Position numbers and translations under genes: made by a program. DNA of 64,000 nucleotides from Pseudomonas sp. FEN (GTDB taxonomy: Bacteria; Pseudomonadota; Gammaproteobacteria; Pseudomonadales; Pseudomonadaceae). The notes beneath the pieces are model-generated. The model was given only the letters and a program-made list of their open reading frames with translations, searched no databases and was not told the DNA's origin. Below, in pieces: positions 26,849 to 35,742 of the stretch. The DNA lies in the NCBI RefSeq assembly GCF_904067045.1, contig NZ_CAJFDC010000010.1, positions 1-64,000 on the forward strand. The letters are read 5' to 3'. The first letter of the stretch is position 1. Each line of letters opens with the position of its first letter.

Positions 26849-27484
26849 TCAAGACAGGCTCGCGAACATCGCCCTGGCCGCGTACAGAACACCGAAGATC
26901 GCCATCAGCAGCAGCAGGACGCTGGACGCGAAGCTGATCTTCGCCTGGTGCCGGATCGCGAAGGATTGCCGGGCGAGCAGGATGTAGAAGGTCATGACCG
27001 AGAAATCGATCACCGCCCAGAGCACGGCGAGCAATGCCACACTGTGGTTGAAGGAAGGTGTGACCTGGATGAACTGGGGAAAGAACGACACGAAAAAGAT
27101 AATCTCCTTGGGGTTGGAAATGCCCACCAGGAAACCGTTGAAGAATCCGTTGCGCCGCTCGCCGGTCTTCGGCCGCGAGCTGCCACCGACCGGCGCCGAG
27201 CATGTTTCCCGGATCCCGTGTACGCCCAGGTAACCGATAAACAGGCAGCCGACCAGACTGACGACATTGATCAGCTGTGGGTTGAGCGAAAGGCTGCCGC
27301 TCAGGATAAGCGCCGCCAGCCACGCCAGTGTCAGCGATGCGCCATTGGTGCCGAGCATCGTCAGCAGCGCCCGGCCACTGCCGGCCCCCAGGCTGGTGTT
27401 GACCAGCAGCGCGACCACCGGACCAGGGGTCACGATCAGCAGGGAAATGCTGAGCAGGTAAAGCAGTAGCAGCGAAAGGTTCAT
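26849..27484 (-). CDS. LysE/RhtB-family amino-acid exporter
   Basis: A 211-residue inner-membrane exporter with about six helices. Family signatures are LLIVTPGPVVALLVNTSLGAG near the N-terminus and FFNGFLVGISNPKEIIFF near the middle. ATG 27484 (MNLSLLLLYL) is preferred over one 12 codons upstream, which would add a basic leader untypical of LysE. It is divergent from a GcvA-like LysR gene across a 115-base gap holding a strong palindrome. The substrate is unknown. Confidence 0.9.
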   Translation of the reverse strand: MNLSLLLLYLLSISLLIVTPGPVVALLVNTSLGAGSGRALLTMLGTNGASLTLAWLAALILSGSLSLNPQLINVVSLVGCLFIGYLGVHGIRETCSAPVGGSSRPKTGERRNGFFNGFLVGISNPKEIIFFVSFFPQFIQVTPSFNHSVALLAVLWAVIDFSVMTFYILLARQSFAIRHQAKISFASSVLLLLMAIFGVLYAARAMFASLS

Positions 27485-27562
27485 CGAGAGTCGCCTGCGC
27501 GGGAGAATTGTGTCCGGCAAGCCTGAGGCGCGGAGGCCTGTTTGAAAAATGGATAAATCTGT

Positions 27563-27593
27563 GCCTCACTATGATTATTAGTCATAGTGAGGC
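27563..27593. promoter_or_regulatory. Long palindromic operator between lysE and lysR
   Basis: Two perfect 12-bp arms (GCCTCACTATGA and TCATAGTGAGGC) are separated by 7 bases, ending 6 bases before the lysR ATG. The right arm includes GTGAGG, which also serves as the lysR ribosome site. Regulator binding here would block lysR translation or transcription and could control divergent lysE. Confidence 0.65.
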
Positions 27594-27599
27594 GTACCC

Positions 27600-28517
27600 A
27601 TGGCCGAACGTATCCCACCGCTCTATGCCCTGCGTGCCTTCGAGGTGGCGGCCCGATCCTGCTCGTTTACCCGCGCCGCCGAGGAACTGTCGCTGACCCA
27701 GAGCGCCATCAGTCGGCATATCCGCAACCTGGAGGCCCTGTTCGGTTGCCATCTGTTCGAGAGGAACGGTCCGAAACTGCAATTGACCGATGCCGGGCAA
27801 CGCCTGGCCCAGGGCTTGAGAACCGGGTTCAAGGTGATTGAGGAGGCCTGCCTGCCTTTTCGCGCCAATGCCGAGCAACTGCGTCTGAAAGCCCCTTCCA
27901 GCCTGACCATGCGCTGGTTGTTGCAATCGTTGGAAAAGCTCAAGCAGGTGAATCCCGACTTGTCGGTGCAGTTGTCCAGTGTATGGATGGATGTCGATAC
28001 CGTGGATTTCCACGCCGAACCCTATGATTGCGCGATTCTGCTGGGTGACGGGCGTTTCGGAGCCCAGGTCGAGTGCTGCAAGCTCTTCGATGAGTGGTTG
28101 ATTCCGATCTGTTCCAGCCAGGTTCTGGGAACTGAGCCGTGGAGCCTCGAGACCCTGGAGCGCCACGAACTGATTCACTCGTCCACGGACCGCCGGGATT
28201 GGCGGCGCTGGTTGGCGGGGATGGGCTGGGAAGGGCGGGCCAGGGTGGAGCGCGGCAAGCTGTTCAGTACCCTGGACCAGGGGATCTCGGCCGCCATGCG
28301 CGGGCACGGCGTATCGATCGGTGACCTGTACCTGATCCTCGAGGATATCCGCGGCGGTTTGCTCGGACTGCCGTTCAAGACCGCCGTCGGCTCGGGAGAG
28401 GGTTACTACCTGGTCTGGCTTAAAAGCAGCTTGCGCAAGGAACGCATCCTGGCCTTTCGCGATTTCCTATTGGCTGAGGTGCCCGAAATGGATATGGCGG
28501 GCATCGAGTTTCGTTGA
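27600..28517 (+). CDS. LysR-family regulator (GcvA-like)
   Basis: A 305-residue LysR protein. The N-terminus (IPPLYALRAFEVAARSCSFT, AAEELSLTQSAISRHIRNLE) is the hallmark of the GcvA subgroup, followed by an effector domain from about residue 95. It is divergent from lysE, its most likely target, and overlaps the palindrome at 27563-27593 with its ribosome site, suggesting tight autoregulation. A terminator lies at 28626. Confidence 0.91.
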   Translation: MAERIPPLYALRAFEVAARSCSFTRAAEELSLTQSAISRHIRNLEALFGCHLFERNGPKLQLTDAGQRLAQGLRTGFKVIEEACLPFRANAEQLRLKAPSSLTMRWLLQSLEKLKQVNPDLSVQLSSVWMDVDTVDFHAEPYDCAILLGDGRFGAQVECCKLFDEWLIPICSSQVLGTEPWSLETLERHELIHSSTDRRDWRRWLAGMGWEGRARVERGKLFSTLDQGISAAMRGHGVSIGDLYLILEDIRGGLLGLPFKTAVGSGEGYYLVWLKSSLRKERILAFRDFLLAEVPEMDMAGIEFR

Positions 28518-28625
28518 ACGAGCTCGGCCTGGTAGCGGGCGGCGTCGGTCAAATATGAAAATTCTTTCACGATAGCCTGGGCACGCGGCGTCTATAGTCG
28601 ATCCGCTCGTTCAAAAGCTTCCCTT

Positions 28626-28651
28626 GCCCGCCCACCCGCGGGCTTTTTTTT
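28626..28651 (+). terminator. Rho-independent terminator
   Basis: The hairpin GCCCGC-CCACCC-GCGGGC is followed by eight T. It lies 108 bases after the lysR stop, and could instead end a short untranslated transcript starting near the TATAGT at about 28592. Confidence 0.7.
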
Positions 28652-28801
28652 GCCTGCCCGTGGAGGGCGCTTGGCAAACAGGCAGGATAGCCGCCGAGGC
28701 GCGTACCGTTCGTCAGTCCCGTGGGGTTTTTCTAAACCTTGCCGGCCAAGTTATTTCCAATCCTTCAGCCAACCTGTTTTTTAAAGTGCTGGAGGAACCC
28801 C

Positions 28802-29320
28802 ATGAGTCGAAAGGCCCCCCTGTTATGCCTCACCGCCCTTGCCCTGCTACTGGGCGCAAGCCTGGCGGGGCCGGTCAATGCCGGTACGCCCGCGCAGTTC
28901 ATCGACACGGCCTCGGCGGCCGGGATTGCCGAGGTCGAGAGCAGTCGTCTGGCGATCCAGAAAACCTCGGCCACGGACATCAACAGCTTTGCCGTGGAAA
29001 TGATCAAGGACCATACCGATGCCAACCGCGATCTGAAGGCCATCGCTGCCCATCACAATCTGCCCATGGCCCCAGAGGCGGAAATCCTCGACCGCGCCCG
29101 TAAGTTGATACTGCAGGTACAGGAAGGCGAATCCTTCGATATCGCCTATGTGGCCAACCAGATCAAGGCCCATGAGGACGCGATCCAGTTGTTCAAGGAT
29201 GAGGCCGAGTCCTCCGAGTCCCCGGAGCTGAAAGCCTTTGCCATACAAACCCTGCCCAAGCTGCAGATGCACCTGGACATGGCCAGGAAGCTGGAAATGT
29301 CTCATCACAAGGGCAATTGA
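28802..29320 (+). CDS. DUF4142 exported protein
   Basis: A 172-residue protein with a signal peptide (MSRKAPLLCLTALALLLGAS, cleavage near PVNA/GTP). A mature helical DUF4142 ferritin-like bundle follows, with FIDTASAAGIAEVESSRLAI, FAVEMIKDHTDANRDL and FAIQTLPKLQMHLDMARKL. The ATG has GGAGG 6 bases upstream. DUF4142 proteins are common in Pseudomonas envelopes and have no established activity. Confidence 0.85.
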   Translation: MSRKAPLLCLTALALLLGASLAGPVNAGTPAQFIDTASAAGIAEVESSRLAIQKTSATDINSFAVEMIKDHTDANRDLKAIAAHHNLPMAPEAEILDRARKLILQVQEGESFDIAYVANQIKAHEDAIQLFKDEAESSESPELKAFAIQTLPKLQMHLDMARKLEMSHHKGN

Positions 29321-29580
29321 GCCAGGGCCCGGGGCGCTCAAGAGGGCGCCCTGGGGGTGTTGTCTGCACCATGGAGATGGTGCGTAGCCACATTCGATTT
29401 CTCATGTAAGGAAAAGCGATCAAAGGCGGCGACTAAGCGGCGTCAAAAATATACGATGTCCGCCAGGGCCTTTATCGAAGGCCCGCGTCGGAAGCGCAAG
29501 GCTGACGACGTTGACACACCCGCACGGCAAGGAATGTCTGGCGCGGCTGTTTTTCCATCATTTTATAGGGATGTATTGAT

Positions 29581-29862
29581 GTGATTTCGATTCTTGAACT
29601 GCGCAATATCATTGAGCTCGGTTTTTTGCCCCTTCGTTGTCAGTGTACGGTGAGCCATGACAGCTCACTGACGGTGAAGGTCTTCGACCCGGAAACAGGG
29701 CGGGTGGACTTGTTGGTCACCGGAATTTCCACGGCCGGCTTGACCAGTGCCAGGGCTATTTCCAAGCTCGTGGGCGAATTGCGTGGTGAGCTGGCGGTCA
29801 ATCAACGGGCCTTCTTCAATAGCGCGGAGCCAATGGTGGGCCGGGTGCGCGCCAAACTCTAG
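29581..29862 (+). CDS. DUF1652 domain protein
   Basis: A 93-residue Pseudomonas-restricted protein. It starts with GTG at 29581, giving MISILELRNIIELGFLPLRC, the standard DUF1652 N-terminus; AGGGATG is upstream. The rest (VKVFDPETGRVDLLVTGIS, LVGELRGELA) matches the family pattern. It is probably a small cytosolic protein of unknown function. Confidence 0.8.
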   Translation: MISILELRNIIELGFLPLRCQCTVSHDSSLTVKVFDPETGRVDLLVTGISTAGLTSARAISKLVGELRGELAVNQRAFFNSAEPMVGRVRAKL

Positions 29863-29879
29863 ACGTCCGCCAGGGAAGC

Positions 29880-30179
29880 TCAGTCCGCGGAAATTTCGTT
29901 GAACGAGCAGTACTCATCCCAGTCCATGCCCAGCGCCTCGGCCACTTCACGGTGGACTTCCAGGCGCATGGCCTTGAGCTCCTCGGGCGTTTCGGCGACC
30001 AGTTGCAGGGTCAGTTCCCAAGGCTCGAGGCCGAGGTTTTCGGCTTCGTCCTCGAAGGCCCACTGGAACTGTTGCTGCTGTTCCTTCGGACTCAGCTCGC
30101 GGGTTTCTTCACGCAGGTGCGGGTGGGCGTCGAGGAACTTGCCGAGGGCGACCTCGTTTCGGGATTCTTTGGCAATCAT
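29880..30179 (-). CDS. DUF6388 family protein
   Basis: A 99-residue acidic cytosolic protein, convergent with the DUF1652 gene. It resembles the Pseudomonas DUF6388 family: MIAKESRNEVALGKFLDAHP at the start, FEDEAENLGLEPWELTLQL in the middle and ALGMDWDEYCSFNE near the end. The ATG at 30179 is chosen because the family begins there; an earlier in-frame ATG adds an unconserved leader. The function is unknown. Confidence 0.75.
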   Translation of the reverse strand: MIAKESRNEVALGKFLDAHPHLREETRELSPKEQQQQFQWAFEDEAENLGLEPWELTLQLVAETPEELKAMRLEVHREVAEALGMDWDEYCSFNEISAD

Positions 30180-30409
30180 GCTGGCGTCTCTGATTGGATG
30201 GCCGGGCGGCAAGCCGTCGGCGGGCTCGTGGGCCTGGTAAATACTGCGGTCATGCTAGCGAGTTCATTCTCGGATGGAAAGAATCGCTCGGTTCTACACG
30301 GCTGACAGCTTTACAACCCGGTATACGGATCGGCGGCGATAAGCGCATCTGCTGCTGGCGCCGGTGGGGTTGCCGGCGCTTGACCAGAATGCCGTGTGAC
30401 GGCACCGTT

Positions 30410-31612
30410 TCAGATCGCCGATACCGATAGGCCGGTCCGTCGCTGCACGACTGCCCAGATCCCCAGCGCCAGGGTTGAAAGCAAACCACCGGCAGTGACG
30501 ATGCCCCCCCAGCCATAGGGCCCGTACAACTGTGCCCCCAGCAGCGAGCCCAGCGCGCCGCCAATGAAATAGCAGGTGATGTAGCCGGCATTCAGGCGGT
30601 TGCGCGCCTGTGGTCGGAGCTTGAACACGGCGTTCTGATTGCTGACATGAATCAGCTGCACGGCAAAGTCCAGCACCAACACGCCGATCAGCAGCGCCGT
30701 CAGCGAATGCCCGGCAAAGCCCAGCGGCAACCACGACAACAGCAGGGCCAGCAGGCCCAGGGTAGTGGCGAATTCGCCCTTGCCGCGATCGGCCATGCGT
30801 CCGCCCAGGTTCGCCGCCATGGCGCCGACGGCGCCGGCCAGGCCGAACAGACCGATGACCCCATCCGAATAGCCGTAGGGCGGGCTGGCCAGGAGGAAGG
30901 CCAGGGGCGTCCAGAACAACGCGAACAGGCAGAAGGTCAGCAGGCCCAGGACCGCCCGCAGGCGCAGCACCGGTTCCTCGACGAACAGGCGGAACACCGA
31001 GCCGAGCAGGGCCGGGTAACTCAGTCCGGCATGCTGGCGATGTTCCGGCAGGGCGCGCAGCAGGGCGAAGGCGCAGAGGAACATCAGGCCGGCGGCCAGC
31101 AAGTAGATGCTGCGCCAGTCGCCGATGTCGGACAGCAGGCCCGCCGCGGTGCGCGCCAGGAGAATGCCCAGCAGCAAGCCACTCATCAGCGTGCCGACCA
31201 CCCGCCCGCGCTGTTCGGGGGCGGTCAGGCCGGCAGCCATCGGTACCAGCACCTGGGCCACCACCGAGAACAGGCCGGCCAGCGCGGTGCCGAACAGCAG
31301 CCAGGGCAGGCTTGGCGAGAACGCACTGATCAACAGGCCGAGGGCGCTGAGCAAGGTCATGACGACAATCAGTCGGCGCTGTTCGAACAGATCCCCCAGC
31401 GGTACCAGCAGCAACAGTCCGGCGCCGTAGCTCAACTGGGCGGTGATGACGATGGTACCGGCGGTGCCGGTGCTCAGGCCCAGGTGCTGGGCGATGGTAT
31501 GCAGCAGCGGTTGGGCATAGTAGTTACTGGCAACCGCCAGGCCGGTGGCAATTGCCATCAGCAGGATCAGGGCAGAGCTCAAAGGTTTATGTACGGCGTT
31601 GGCGTCGGACAT
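30410..31612 (-). CDS. MFS transporter (DHA1-type)
   Basis: A 400-residue major facilitator with 12 predicted helices. The N-terminus (VASNYYAQPLLHTIAQHLGL) matches the YnfM/YgaY-like group, and PLGDLFEQRRLIV is the loop motif after segment 2. It is probably a proton-driven efflux pump of unknown substrate. It is divergent from the LysR gene at 31718 across 105 bases, so control by it is likely. Confidence 0.88.
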   Translation of the reverse strand: MSDANAVHKPLSSALILLMAIATGLAVASNYYAQPLLHTIAQHLGLSTGTAGTIVITAQLSYGAGLLLLVPLGDLFEQRRLIVVMTLLSALGLLISAFSPSLPWLLFGTALAGLFSVVAQVLVPMAAGLTAPEQRGRVVGTLMSGLLLGILLARTAAGLLSDIGDWRSIYLLAAGLMFLCAFALLRALPEHRQHAGLSYPALLGSVFRLFVEEPVLRLRAVLGLLTFCLFALFWTPLAFLLASPPYGYSDGVIGLFGLAGAVGAMAANLGGRMADRGKGEFATTLGLLALLLSWLPLGFAGHSLTALLIGVLVLDFAVQLIHVSNQNAVFKLRPQARNRLNAGYITCYFIGGALGSLLGAQLYGPYGWGGIVTAGGLLSTLALGIWAVVQRRTGLSVSAI

Positions 31613-31717
31613 TGACTGTCTCGTTATGGGAATTCGGTGCGCGAATTATCTGGAATGTCTTAGCATGACACCAATGCATTGTTTTCATTCTATTCATCTT
31701 GAAACGAGATATAGCCG

Positions 31718-32608
31718 ATGAACCTCAAACAGATCGAGTACGCCCTGGCGGTAGCCGACGAGGGCAGTTTCACCCGTGCGGCCGAGCGCTGCCATGTGGT
31801 GCAGTCGGCTCTGAGTCATCAGATCGCTCGCCTGGAACAGGCTCTCGGTGCATCGTTGTTCGAGCGCAGTTCGCGTAAGGTCCGCTTGACCGCGGCCGGC
31901 GAGGCGTTTGTGCGTAGCGCGCGCCCGGCGCTGGAGGCGACCCGGCGGATTGTCGCCGAAGTGGCGGCGGCGTCCGGGGAGGTGCGCGGCAGTCTGTCCA
32001 TCGGCAAGATCTCATCTCTGACCGAAGTCGACCTGGTGGGTTTGCTCGCGCGTTTCCACGGACTTTATCCACAGGTGGATATTCATCTGAACATGAGCAA
32101 GAGCGAGTCGCTGATGCTCGATGTGCGCGAACGGCGGCTGGACCTGGCGTTCGTCGGCTTGTGGCCCGGGGAAAAGATCGAGGGCCTGGCGCAGCGTTTG
32201 CTGGCGGAGGAGGAGTTGGTGGCGGTGCTGCCGCCCGGACATCCGCTGTGCCGTTTCGAGCGCCTGCCGCTGGCGCAGTTGGAGAACCAGCCGCTGGTGG
32301 ATTTCCAGGCCGGCACGGCGGGGCGCCGCCAGACCGATGAGGCCTTTGCCGCGGCGGGCCTGCGCCATCGGGTGCAGTTCGAGGCGGGCAACGTGATGCT
32401 GGTGGGGGAGTTTGTGCGTCGGGGGTTGGCGTTGGGGTTGGTACCGAAGAAGATCGCCGAGGGCTTTGAAGGGGTGGTGACGCTGCCGGTGTCCGACGCG
32501 CCTTCGCGCCATCTGTACGCGGTCTGGTCGCATACGCCGACGCCTGCGGCCACGGCCTTTCTGCTGTTGCTGGAGCAGGCGTTGGCTGGGCGGGCTGCCG
32601 GCTGGTGA
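31718..32608 (+). CDS. LysR-family transcriptional regulator
   Basis: A 296-residue LysR protein. The DNA-binding domain is MNLKQIEYALAVADEGSFT with CHVVQSALSHQIARLEQALG, and the effector domain begins about residue 90 with RGSLSIGKISS. The form is that of the CynR/YnfL-like subgroup. It is divergent from the MFS gene, the probable target. A REPIN follows its stop. Confidence 0.9.
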   Translation: MNLKQIEYALAVADEGSFTRAAERCHVVQSALSHQIARLEQALGASLFERSSRKVRLTAAGEAFVRSARPALEATRRIVAEVAAASGEVRGSLSIGKISSLTEVDLVGLLARFHGLYPQVDIHLNMSKSESLMLDVRERRLDLAFVGLWPGEKIEGLAQRLLAEEELVAVLPPGHPLCRFERLPLAQLENQPLVDFQAGTAGRRQTDEAFAAAGLRHRVQFEAGNVMLVGEFVRRGLALGLVPKKIAEGFEGVVTLPVSDAPSRHLYAVWSHTPTPAATAFLLLLEQALAGRAAGW

Positions 32609-32620
32609 GGGAGAACGCTA

Positions 32621-32709
32621 TCGCGAGCAAGCTCGGCTCCCACGGTTTGCGGATCGAACCGAAGTTCTGTGCACCAGCGCAATCCTGTGGGAGCCGAGCT
32701 TGCTCGCGA
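32621..32709. repeat. REPIN (two inverted REP sequences)
   Basis: Two perfect 23-bp inverted arms at 32621-32643 and 32687-32709, with core GAGCAAGCTCGGCTCCCAC, are separated by 43 bases. This is the classic Pseudomonas REP doublet, located between two converging genes. Confidence 0.85.
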
Positions 32710-32734
32710 AGGCGTCAGTTCGGACAACCTCGCC

Positions 32735-33481
32735 TCAGGCGCTGAACCCACCGTCGATGGTCAGGCTGGCGCCGGTGATGTAGCCGGCTTCCGGCCCGGC
32801 CAGGTAGGCGACGAAGCTGGCGATTTCCTCGGCCCGGCCATAACGACCACTGGCCATGAGACTGATCAGGCTCCCGGCGAAATCGCTGTCGGCCGGGTTC
32901 ATGTCGGTGTCCACCGGACCGGGTTGCACGTTGTTGATGGTGATGCCCCGAGGCCCGAGATCCCGCGCCAGGCCCTTGGTCAGGCCCACCAGCGCGGATT
33001 TGCTCATGGCGTACGGGCCGCCACCGGCGAATGGCATGCGCTCGGCGTTGGTGCTGCCGATATTGATCACCCGACCACCTTCGCCCATGTGCCGGGCCGC
33101 TTCCTGGGTGGCGATAAAGACGCTGCGTACATTCACCGCCAAGGTCCGGTCGAAGTCTTCCAGCTTGAACTCGTCAAGCGGTGCCATGGCCAGCACGCCG
33201 GCATTGTTGACCAGGATGTCGAGTCGGCCAAAGGTTTCGACGGTACGGCTGACCGCCTGGCGGATGGCGTTGGCATCGGCGCTGTCGGCCTTGATCGCCA
33301 GGGCCTTGCCGCCGACGGCAACCACGCGGTCCTGCAACTCCTTGGCCTTGGCCTCGGAACTGACATAGGTGAAGGCCACCGCGGCGCCCTGGGCCGCCAG
33401 GCGCGTGACGATGGCCGCGCCGATGCCACGTGAGCCGCCCTGGATCAGGGCCACTTTACCGTTGAGATTGGGTTCGCTCAT
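32735..33481 (-). CDS. SDR-family oxidoreductase
   Basis: A 248-residue classical SDR. It has QGGSRGIGAAI (cofactor glycine motif), NNAGVLAM, catalytic INIGST with YAMSKSALVGL, and ends ITGASLTIDGG. Start ATG 33481 has GGAGG 5 bases upstream. That ribosome site is the end of an 18-bp perfect inverted repeat (33487-33539) in the leader, so translation may be controlled by a hairpin. It is divergent from dpkA. The substrate is unknown. Confidence 0.9.
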   Translation of the reverse strand: MSEPNLNGKVALIQGGSRGIGAAIVTRLAAQGAAVAFTYVSSEAKAKELQDRVVAVGGKALAIKADSADANAIRQAVSRTVETFGRLDILVNNAGVLAMAPLDEFKLEDFDRTLAVNVRSVFIATQEAARHMGEGGRVINIGSTNAERMPFAGGGPYAMSKSALVGLTKGLARDLGPRGITINNVQPGPVDTDMNPADSDFAGSLISLMASGRYGRAEEIASFVAYLAGPEAGYITGASLTIDGGFSA

Positions 33482-33486
33482 GTCGT

Positions 33487-33539
33487 CCTCCAAAGTTCAA
33501 GGCCGGGAAAGGAAGGGGAGTGGCCTTGAACTTTGGAGG
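33487..33539 (-). promoter_or_regulatory. Perfect 18-bp inverted repeat covering the SDR ribosome-binding site
   Basis: The arms CCTCCAAAGTTCAAGGCC (33487-33504) and its exact complement (33522-33539) are separated by 17 bases. In the minus-strand mRNA the 3' arm ends GGAGG, the SDR Shine-Dalgarno, so the stem would hide it. It could equally be a protein operator. Confidence 0.6.
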
Positions 33540-33751
33540 CTAGTATCGATCTCGGGTTACTGGCTGTGCAGGCGATAAACGTTACCATCCGTGTAAACCG
33601 TCTCGAGCCATTCGCCGAGCAGTCGTTGGGCCAACGCTTCGATGCCCGGTTTGACAAGCGGTCCCCTGCCGCCGGATAGTCTGGACGCCTGCCCAAGCAC
33701 TGCTTTTCTCTCATCGACCGAATAATAAATAAATCGGAATCGGAGCTTCGG

Positions 33752-34780
33752 ATGTCTGTACCCAGCGAGACGGCTACTCAAACTATTTCCTACAGCGATC
33801 TGGTGGCATTGCTCGCCCAGGTCTTCCTGTGCCATGGCACCTCGGCGGAAGTTGCCCGGGTCCTGGCCGAGAACTGCGCCAGCGCCGAGCGCGACGGCGC
33901 CCACAGTCACGGGGTGTTCCGGATTCCCGGGTATGTCTCCACGCTTGCCAGCGGTTGGGTGGATGGCAAGGCGATTCCGCTGGTCGAGGATGTCGCCTCC
34001 GGGTTTGTCCGGGTCGATGCCGCCAACGGTTTTGCCCAGCCGGCGCTCGCCGCCGCCCGGGCGTTGCTGCTGGAAAAGGCGCGCAGTGCCGGGATCGCGG
34101 TGCTGGCGATCCGCAACTCCCATCACTTCGCCGCGCTCTGGCCGGATGTCGAGCCCTTCGCTTATCAGGGCCTGGTGGCCTTGAGCGTGGTCAACAGCAT
34201 GACCTGCGTGGTGCCCCATGGTGCCGAGCGTCCGCTGTTCGGGACCAACCCGATCGCCTTCGCCGCGCCGCGGGCCGGTGGCGATCCGATCGTGTTCGAC
34301 CTGGCCACCAGCGCCATGGCCCACGGCGATGTACAGATTGCCGCCCGCGAGGGACGCAGCCTGCCGCCCGGCGTGGGTGTGGACCGCGACGGTCAGCCGA
34401 CCTGCGACCCCAAGGCGATTCTCGACGGCGGTGCGCTCCTGCCGTTCGGCGGCCACAAGGGCTCGGCGTTGTCGATGATGGTCGAGTTGCTGGCGGCGGC
34501 CCTGACCGGCGGGAATTTTTCGTTCGAGTTCGACTGGTCGAAACATCCGGGCGCCAAGACCCCCTGGACCGGGCAGTTGCTCATAGTCATCGACCCGGCC
34601 AAATCGGCGGGGCAGGACTTCGCCGAGCGTGCCCGGACCCTGGTCAGCCAGATGCAGGGGGTCGGCCTGCAACGCCTGCCGGGGGACCGGCGTCATCAGC
34701 AACGGGCCGAGTCGCTGCGCGACGGGATCGTCCTGGCCGAGCGCGATCTGCGGCAGTTGCGCGCACTGGCCGGTCAATGA
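33752..34780 (+). CDS. dpkA: Delta1-piperideine-2-carboxylate / delta1-pyrroline-2-carboxylate reductase
   Basis: A 342-residue NADPH-dependent cyclic-imine reductase of the malate/L-lactate dehydrogenase (Ldh) superfamily. It takes part in D-lysine and D-/hydroxyproline breakdown, making L-pipecolate or L-proline. Visible features are DGAHSHGVFRIPGYVSTLAS (catalytic His region), AIRNSHHFAALWPDVEP, FGTNPIAFAAP and LLPFGGHKGSALSMMVEL. It closely follows my recollection of P. putida DpkA along its length. It is intact, ending 7 bases inside the convergent toxin-associated gene, and divergent from the SDR. Confidence 0.82.
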   Translation: MSVPSETATQTISYSDLVALLAQVFLCHGTSAEVARVLAENCASAERDGAHSHGVFRIPGYVSTLASGWVDGKAIPLVEDVASGFVRVDAANGFAQPALAAARALLLEKARSAGIAVLAIRNSHHFAALWPDVEPFAYQGLVALSVVNSMTCVVPHGAERPLFGTNPIAFAAPRAGGDPIVFDLATSAMAHGDVQIAAREGRSLPPGVGVDRDGQPTCDPKAILDGGALLPFGGHKGSALSMMVELLAAALTGGNFSFEFDWSKHPGAKTPWTGQLLIVIDPAKSAGQDFAERARTLVSQMQGVGLQRLPGDRRHQQRAESLRDGIVLAERDLRQLRALAGQ

Positions 34781-35742
34781 GCCTGGCCGCCTGGGGTGTG
34801 CGACGCTCCAGGCGCGCGGTTGACCCCTCCCTGGAGGAGGGGATGGTACTCGAGCGGTCTTCCCAGGTGAGTGAGCAACAAGGTCAGGGAGTCCGCATTG
34901 TCCAGGATGACGTCGACTCTTTTGTGTTCATCCGAGAAAAACACGCTGCGGGCTTCATCCAGATCCCGGGTTCCAGTGAGTTGCAAAATACGCTGTAAAG
35001 GTTTTCCCACCAGCTCGTACCAGTGCAAGTCGTCGTCATCGGGTTCTTTGAACAGTTCATTGGCGGGGGTGGTACTGGAGAAGGCGTGCTTCTGGATGCG
35101 CTCCAGAAGGTCGTGGCGAAGCCTGCCCTCCAGCGTGCTGGTATCCAACAGGTCGAGGAAGGGCCGGCTCGAATCCAGATAGCTGAAGTCGAGGGTATCG
35201 AGCACCAGATGGCTGGCTTCATGCAGCAGGACCGCGGCCATGTTGTGTCCCAGCAAGTCGAAGGTTCTTGGGCGCGTGGGGAAGTAGATCTGGAAGCCGG
35301 GATCGAAAAAACGCTCGGTCAGATAGATTCTCCTGGCCGTATCCTTGGACAAGGTGAACGCCTGGGTGCTCTGTTCCGGGTGCAGGGCCGAACCCACGAC
35401 ATAGCGTGGCGAGGTCTCGGGACTGAGCGATGGCTTGAGCAGTTCCCCGAGCAGCATGTGCGCGCGGAACTTGACTTTCTTTATCGTGAGTTCACTCAGC
35501 GGGGACATATCGAAGAACTCCTCCATGAAGAGACGGCGCTTTTGATCCATGGCGGTGCCGGAAAAAAGGTGGTCCAGATTCAGCAGGGCGGCGGTCAGAT
35601 AGGCCAGTGCCTGTTCGTGTCCATGGCGGATCATGCGCGCCCGGTGGGGGTAGAGCCGACGGATGCTGTCCATCCCGATCGCCTGCACGCGCATTTCCTC
35701 GCGGATCGCTTTTTGGTTCATGCAATGATTGAACAGTTTCAT
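34774..35742 (-). CDS. HEXXH metallopeptidase-like protein coupled to the DUF6543-like toxin
   Basis: A 322-residue protein. The zinc-protease motif is seen in AVLLHEASHLVLDTLDFSYL (HEASH about residue 188), with a downstream Asp/Glu-rich helix, and the N-terminal part has GMDSIRRLYPHRARMIRHGH and ALAYLTAALLNLDHLF. I recall this arrangement as the C-terminal module of large Pseudomonas DUF6543 toxins, where it resembles M91 (NleD-like) peptidases. Here it is separate: its ATG overlaps the stop of the 1293-residue gene (ATGA). It may be the detached catalytic subunit. Secretion signals are not visible. Confidence 0.6.
   Translation of the reverse strand: MKLFNHCMNQKAIREEMRVQAIGMDSIRRLYPHRARMIRHGHEQALAYLTAALLNLDHLFSGTAMDQKRRLFMEEFFDMSPLSELTIKKVKFRAHMLLGELLKPSLSPETSPRYVVGSALHPEQSTQAFTLSKDTARRIYLTERFFDPGFQIYFPTRPRTFDLLGHNMAAVLLHEASHLVLDTLDFSYLDSSRPFLDLLDTSTLEGRLRHDLLERIQKHAFSSTTPANELFKEPDDDDLHWYELVGKPLQRILQLTGTRDLDEARSVFFSDEHKRVDVILDNADSLTLLLTHLGRPLEYHPLLQGGVNRAPGASHTPGGQAH

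Noticed and set aside
30357..30379. GCGCCGG/CCGGCGC hairpin after the MFS gene
   Set aside because: Stem of 7 with no U-run on the minus strand; weak evidence for a terminator.
33557..33700. Coding-like minus-strand tail (LVKPGIEALAQRLLGEWLET, ends RLHSQ) between the SDR and dpkA
   Set aside because: It is about 47 codons from a GTG, has no ribosome site and no family I recognise; the longer frame runs antisense through dpkA. It may be a gene remnant but is not supported enough to annotate.
33752..34780. Suspicion that the Ldh-family gene is frameshifted near its 3' end
   Set aside because: The C-terminal residues continue in the expected DpkA pattern to the stop, and the length of 342 is normal for the family.
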